From NCBI GenBank assembly GCA_016720595.1, contig JADKKI010000004.1:310001-374000 (forward strand): a stretch of 64,000 nt of DNA. The letters are read 5' to 3'. The position numbers and the translations under genes were made by a program. This DNA comes from Myxococcales bacterium. Its GTDB lineage: Bacteria; Myxococcota_A; Polyangia; Haliangiales; Haliangiaceae. The notes beneath the pieces are model-generated. The model did not search any database, had not been told where the DNA came from, and was given only the letters and a program-made list of their open reading frames with translations. Of the stretch, positions 60,195 to 64,000 are shown in pieces (position 1 is the stretch's first letter; each line of letters begins with the position of its first letter).

Positions 60195-60273
60195 CCCGGC
60201 CTCCGAGGCACGCCACGACCGTCAGCCCGGGGTGAGTTGGGGTAGCCGCGTCGCGCGACCCCGCCGACGATGC

Positions 60274-60279
60274 TACATT
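60274..60279 (+). promoter_or_regulatory. -10 hexamer TACATT
   Basis: It ends 12 bases before the GTG at 60292. Confidence 0.4.
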
Positions 60280-60291
60280 CAGTGCCTTACC

Positions 60292-60777
60292 GTGCCAGTC
60301 CAGTGGGGGACGTTCGGTCAACTGCTGCTCGTCATCATGATGGGCTGCACCCCCGTGCCCGCTCCAGCGAAGCCGGTGTACGTGCCCGGGAGCAAGGTGT
60401 GGGCGGTGTTGCCCGCCGAGAGTGACGCGTTCCCGATCGCGGCACGCGCGGCGAGCGAGCGGCTCCGACGCGCACGCGTCAAGGGGATGGACGAGCCCCA
60501 GGTGTCCAAGGTCTCGCTCGAGGTCGTCCAGCTCTCGATCGAGTGCGTGGAGCGTACCCCTGCCTGCTACGAGGCTGTCGGCCGGTCACTCGGCTCGAAC
60601 CAGCTGTTGTTCGCCGAGATCGATGAAGGTCCGAAGAAGCAATCGATCAAGGTCACCGTGACGTTGTTCGACGTCGACGCCAAGAAGCGCAAGAAGGCCG
60701 CGATCAAGGTGTTCGCGAGCGAAGAGGACGTGGTGTGGGGCGTGGCCGACGTGGTGGCCGAGGCCACCAAGCCGTGA
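60292..60777 (+). CDS. Small lipoprotein
   Basis: The product has 161 residues. The GTG at 60292 gives a signal peptide VQWGTFGQLLLVIMMGC with its lipobox. The mature part alternates strands and helices: KVWAVLPAE, then ASERLRRARVKG, and LLFAEIDEG with IKVTVTLFDVDAKK. This layout resembles the TolB-like or GNA1162-like N-terminal alpha/beta domain found in envelope proteins. No enzyme motif is seen. Its stop overlaps the start of the next gene by 4 bases, so the two proteins probably work together. Confidence 0.75.
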   Translation: MPVQWGTFGQLLLVIMMGCTPVPAPAKPVYVPGSKVWAVLPAESDAFPIAARAASERLRRARVKGMDEPQVSKVSLEVVQLSIECVERTPACYEAVGRSLGSNQLLFAEIDEGPKKQSIKVTVTLFDVDAKKRKKAAIKVFASEEDVVWGVADVVAEATKP

Positions 60778-63011
60778 GCAACCCGACCAAGCCTGCGGCC
60801 GACGACGAAGCGCTCGAGATGGATGCGATGGACCTCGAGGAGTGGGAGCGCGATCAGCTCACGCCTCAGGCTCCCGACGGCAAGCTCACGGAGCTCCTGA
60901 AGCAGGCCGCCGCGATCCCCGCGGAGCCGCGCCGCACGACACAATCCCTCGCGCGCGTGCTGTCGAAGCAGCAGCAGAGCGCACCTCCGCCACCGCCCGG
61001 GGCGCTCGACGCGGCCACGGTGCGGGCTCCGCCGCCGACGTCGACGATCATCGCGCGCGAGAAGGTCCGCACGCCCGCGGCCGGGGTCGCGACCGTGCGC
61101 CGCGATCAGACCCCGCCTCCTTCGCCACCATCGGGCAACCAGTTCGATGCCGCGACGGTGCGGACCCCACCCCCGACGTCGACGATCCAGAGGCAGCGCG
61201 ACGACGCGAAGACGCCGGGCGCAGGCACGCCGGCGATCGTTCGCACTCAGACGCCGCCCGCAGGGACGCCGGCGATCGTTCGCACGCAGACGCCGCCCGC
61301 AGGGACGCCGGCGATCGTTCGCACTCAGACGCCGCCCGCAGGGACGCCGGCGATCGCGCGGACGCAGACCGCACCGGTGCGACCACCTCCGACGCCAGCG
61401 GCTGGAACGCCGATGCCCGTCAAGAGCGCGACCCCACCGGTGGGAACGCCGAAGGTCGAGGAGTCCGAGGGCTGGGCACTGCCCGACGATGTCGAGGACT
61501 CGGACTGGAGCTCGATCAGCGCGGCGGTGACGCCGGCGCCGGCTCCGATGCCACCTCCGACGCCGCCCAGGCCCGCACCGGCTCCGCCCGCGCGCCCGGC
61601 CGCCAAGGTGGCGGCCGTGACCGCAACGCCGGTGGCCGAACCGTCTCCCGCGAAGCCAGCCGTGGTCGCGCCACGGCCCGTCGTCGACGCGCCAGCGCCA
61701 GCGCCCGTGCAAGTCGCTGCCGCGCCGGCCTCGGAGCCCGAGCCCGCGTTCGTCGCCCTCGCGTCGCCGATGTCGGTGGCGTCGTGGCCGCTCCCGGAGC
61801 TGTCGCCCGCACCGGTGAGCACGCCTGCGACGCCCGTGAGTGCCCCTGCGCCGGTCGTCGAGCCTGCGAAGGTCGCGGCTGCACCGCCGGTCGTCGAGGT
61901 TGCGAACGTCGTGGTTGCGCCGCCTGCGGTCGTCGATCACGAGGTCGCGCCGCCGTCGATGTTCCCGCCCGAGCCATCCGTGGTGATCGCGCAGGAGCTC
62001 GCGCCGATCCCGCCGACGCCGCAGCAGCGCCCACGCGCCCAGCCCGCCCCGGTGGTCGCGGCACCGCAACCAGCTCCCGCGATGCCCCCGATGCCGACGA
62101 CGGCACCGGTGCCGCCGGCGCCAGCGGTCATCGCGCCTGCTCCGGTGCACGTGCCTGCTCCCGCGCCGTTCGCGGCTCCGCGCGACGAGCGCTGGAACCA
62201 GACCGACTCGTTGCCGATCGTTCGCCCACCGACCTCGCGGCGTACGGTCGCGATCATCGGCGGCGTGGTCGCGCTGTTCGCGGTGGTGATCATCGTGGTC
62301 GCCACCCGCGGTCCCAAGTCCGAGAAGCCCGAGCCGCCCGTGGTCGCGAAGCACGATCCAATCCCCACGCCGGGTTCGGCCGAGACTCCGCCGGGTGATG
62401 ACACCTCCGCGGGCTCCAGTGCAGAGACGCCGCCCGAGGCCGCGGGTTCCGGATCGGCGACCGAGCCGACGGGCAACACGCCGACCGAGCCGACGGGCAA
62501 GACGCCGACCGAGCCGACCGGCAAGACACCGACCGGCAAGACGCCGACCGACACGAACCCGACCGGCACGACGCCGACGCAGACAGGCACCCAGACCGGC
62601 AGGAAGACCGGGACCCAGACGGGCACGAAGACCGGAACCCAGACGGGCACCCAGAGACGGGGCACGAAGACCGGAACCAAGACGATCGGCACCAAGACCG
62701 GCAACGAGACCGGGACCACCGTTGGAAAGGCCGCGGCTCCCACCGCGGAGAGCCTGGCCAAGGCGAAGGCCGCCTACGATGCGGGGAACGCGAAGCTGTT
62801 CGCGGGAAACTACGAGGCGGCGATCACGGCGTACAAGCAGGTGATCGGGTTCGGCTCGTCGGTGGGCTACCGCGGCCTCGGGCTCGCGTATGCGCAGCAG
62901 GGCAACCGCGCGAAGGCGGTCCAGGCGTTCCGCTCGTATCTGAGTGCAGCGCCGGGCGCCAAGGATGCCGATGCGATCCGCCGCCGCATCGCGGCGCTGT
63001 CGGCGCCTTAG
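60774..63011 (+). CDS. Pro/Ala/Thr-rich membrane protein with TPR end
   Basis: The product has 745 residues. A short acidic N-terminal region (about 1-45) is followed by a very long disordered stretch rich in Pro, Ala, Val and Thr. One transmembrane helix (TVAIIGGVVALFAVVIIVVA) lies near residue 490. The outer part is a Thr/Gly/Lys repeat (TEPTGKTP, then TGTQTGTKTG) ending in a TPR-like domain (about 660-745; YDAGNAKLFAGNYEAAITAYKQ). It lacks a signal peptide, so the N-terminal 490 residues should be cytoplasmic and the TPR periplasmic. It could link cytoplasmic partners to the envelope. Confidence 0.8.
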   Translation: MSNPTKPAADDEALEMDAMDLEEWERDQLTPQAPDGKLTELLKQAAAIPAEPRRTTQSLARVLSKQQQSAPPPPPGALDAATVRAPPPTSTIIAREKVRTPAAGVATVRRDQTPPPSPPSGNQFDAATVRTPPPTSTIQRQRDDAKTPGAGTPAIVRTQTPPAGTPAIVRTQTPPAGTPAIVRTQTPPAGTPAIARTQTAPVRPPPTPAAGTPMPVKSATPPVGTPKVEESEGWALPDDVEDSDWSSISAAVTPAPAPMPPPTPPRPAPAPPARPAAKVAAVTATPVAEPSPAKPAVVAPRPVVDAPAPAPVQVAAAPASEPEPAFVALASPMSVASWPLPELSPAPVSTPATPVSAPAPVVEPAKVAAAPPVVEVANVVVAPPAVVDHEVAPPSMFPPEPSVVIAQELAPIPPTPQQRPRAQPAPVVAAPQPAPAMPPMPTTAPVPPAPAVIAPAPVHVPAPAPFAAPRDERWNQTDSLPIVRPPTSRRTVAIIGGVVALFAVVIIVVATRGPKSEKPEPPVVAKHDPIPTPGSAETPPGDDTSAGSSAETPPEAAGSGSATEPTGNTPTEPTGKTPTEPTGKTPTGKTPTDTNPTGTTPTQTGTQTGRKTGTQTGTKTGTQTGTQRRGTKTGTKTIGTKTGNETGTTVGKAAAPTAESLAKAKAAYDAGNAKLFAGNYEAAITAYKQVIGFGSSVGYRGLGLAYAQQGNRAKAVQAFRSYLSAAPGAKDADAIRRRIAALSAP
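61212..61367 (+). repeat. Four tandem 39-base coding repeats
   Basis: Units at 61212-61250, 61251-61289, 61290-61328 and 61329-61367 each encode TPPAGTPAIVRTQ or a close variant. The middle two are nearly identical, so the array is recent or kept uniform by recombination. Copy number could vary between strains. Confidence 0.9.
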
Positions 63012-63024
63012 ACGCCCTTGGACC

Positions 63025-64000
63025 TCAGCGCACGCCGCGCCGCCGCACGAAGGCGAAGAAGCACAGCGTCTGTGCACCGCCGATCGTCGCGATCGTCGCC
63101 CACATCGCCGCGTGATGCGCGCCGATCGTATCGAGGAGGATGCCGCCGACGAGCGGGGCGAGCGCGATGCCGAACATCTGACAGAACCCGACCACGCCAT
63201 AGGTCCGTCCTCGGCGCGCGGGATCTGCGACCTCGGCGATCGCGGTCTGGTGCGCGGGATCGAAGATCACCTCCGCGCCGGTCAGCGTGATCATCGCGAG
63301 CGCGCCGCCCGCGAACCCGGTGCCGGCGCCGATCAGCCCGAACCCGATCGCATCGAGCAGGGAGGCCCACGGCAACGTGGTGCGGACCCCGAGGCGGCGG
63401 ATCAGCTGCAGCGCGGGGAACTGGAGCAGCAGCACGCCGAACCCGTTGATCGAATAGAGCAGCCCCACGTCGGACTTCGCGAGGCCGAGCTCGTCGGTCA
63501 TGTAGATCGAGAACGTCGAGAACATCTGGGTCTCGAGCAGCGCGCACAGGAACGTCCCGGCGAGCAGCAGGCGGAGCACCGGATCTCGCAGCCCCTCGCG
63601 GAGCGCGGCGCCGACGGGCTCGGACACGGTCGCCGCGGCGGTGGAGCGCTTGACCGGATCCTCGATCCGCATGGTGACCAGCGCGGCGAGGATCATCCCG
63701 CCGGCGGCGATGTAGAACACCACCCCGTACGGCACCACGAGCGTGAGCAGCCCACCCAGCGACGGGCCGATGGCCCACCCGAGGTTGGTGCCCATGCGCT
63801 GCAGTCCGAACGCCGAGATCCGTTGATCTTCGGTGCACACGTCGGCGACCAACGCATACGCCACCGGCTCGAAGCAGCCGCGGAGCGCGGAGGTCACGAC
63901 CATGTTGGCCGCAAGACTCCACAGCGGTGCATCGAGGGCGATCTGGGTACCGAGGAGCGCGATGAAGCCGCTGCGCACGAACAGCGCGGTGGTGATCAGC
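63025..64000 (-). CDS. MFS transporter, N-terminal part missing at window edge
   Basis: The reading frame is open to the window edge, so at least 324 residues are seen and the start lies beyond 64000. About ten hydrophobic segments remain. A sequence like LGWAIGPSLGGLL resembles the MFS motif C of exporters, and a central loop (RIEDPVKRSTAAA) separates the halves. Drug or metabolite efflux is possible, but the substrate is unknown. It is convergent with the preceding gene, 13 bases away. Confidence 0.88.
   Translation of the reverse strand, partial: LITTALFVRSGFIALLGTQIALDAPLWSLAANMVVTSALRGCFEPVAYALVADVCTEDQRISAFGLQRMGTNLGWAIGPSLGGLLTLVVPYGVVFYIAAGGMILAALVTMRIEDPVKRSTAAATVSEPVGAALREGLRDPVLRLLLAGTFLCALLETQMFSTFSIYMTDELGLAKSDVGLLYSINGFGVLLLQFPALQLIRRLGVRTTLPWASLLDAIGFGLIGAGTGFAGGALAMITLTGAEVIFDPAHQTAIAEVADPARRGRTYGVVGFCQMFGIALAPLVGGILLDTIGAHHAAMWATIATIGGAQTLCFFAFVRRRGVR

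Noticed and set aside
60567..63200. 877-codon antisense open frame rich in Arg
   Set aside because: It is a shadow of the Pro/Ala/Thr-rich gene on the plus strand and has no domains.

Overview
The window is GC-rich chromosomal DNA of a myxobacterium-like Gram-negative bacterium (phylum Myxococcota; my inference is a Haliangium/Kofleriaceae-type lineage). The evidence is a gliding-type Agl-Glt envelope machine, many lipoproteins with short lipoboxes, TPR proteins, Cys-rich and Ca-binding-like 'DNDGD' repeat proteins, Ser/Thr kinase and FHA-sigma54 signalling, and AgmX/PglI-type C-termini. I found no rRNA, tRNA, CRISPR array, insertion sequence or prophage. Almost every kilobase is coding, and many adjacent genes overlap by 4 bases (ATGA or GTGA), which suggests translational coupling.

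Layout. 0-4 kb: end of an OmpH/Skp gene, fabZ, a lipoprotein, an MFS transporter and another lipoprotein. 4-8 kb: a non-coding stretch with palindromes, a 59-residue protein with a strong terminator, a membrane GAF-GGDEF diguanylate cyclase and a UbiB/ABC1-like kinase. 7.9-20 kb (minus strand): a long operon of envelope proteins whose central genes match gltC-gltD-gltE-gltF-gltG, led by two outer-membrane barrel proteins. Its promoter carries a palindrome between the -35 and -10 boxes and faces a divergent FHA-sigma54 regulator. 20-27 kb: a lipoprotein, rpsT, mazG, and the operon phoH / receiver-GAF-HD-GYP / ybeY. 27-34 kb: a repeat-rich surface lipoprotein, an RlmI-like methyltransferase, a mosaic of short DNA repeats, two paralogous TPR lipoproteins and a membrane protein.

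34-36 kb: aglS-aglQ-aglR-like motor genes (one TolQ/ExbB type and two TolR/ExbD types), the likely energy source for the Glt complex. 36-46 kb: a cytochrome-like lipoprotein, penicillin-binding protein 1A divergent from a large TPR protein with only 14 bases between them, a DHH-like protein, a nitrilase-family amidohydrolase, serine acetyltransferase and a Ser/Thr kinase. A 195-base almost pure poly-G stretch follows. 46-52 kb: D-amino-acid-oxidase-like enzyme, TauE-like permease, zinc-ribbon membrane protein, lipoyl synthase and a lipoprotein. 52-58 kb: pyruvate dehydrogenase operon E1alpha-E1beta-E2-E3 plus an RCC1-like lipoprotein; lipA nearby would supply its lipoyl cofactor. 58-64 kb: three lipoproteins (one with a PHP domain), a Pro/Ala/Thr-rich TPR membrane protein and a truncated MFS transporter.

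Two window-wide observations stand out. First, a TA-rich hexamer of the TANNNT type lies 6-12 bases before the start codon of about 20 genes, which implies widespread leaderless transcription. Second, inserted or inflated G runs (G16 at 7.79 kb, the G block at 46.6 kb, and two single-G frame breaks at about 24.85 kb) look alike and may be sequence errors. All names rest on motifs read by eye; no database search was possible.
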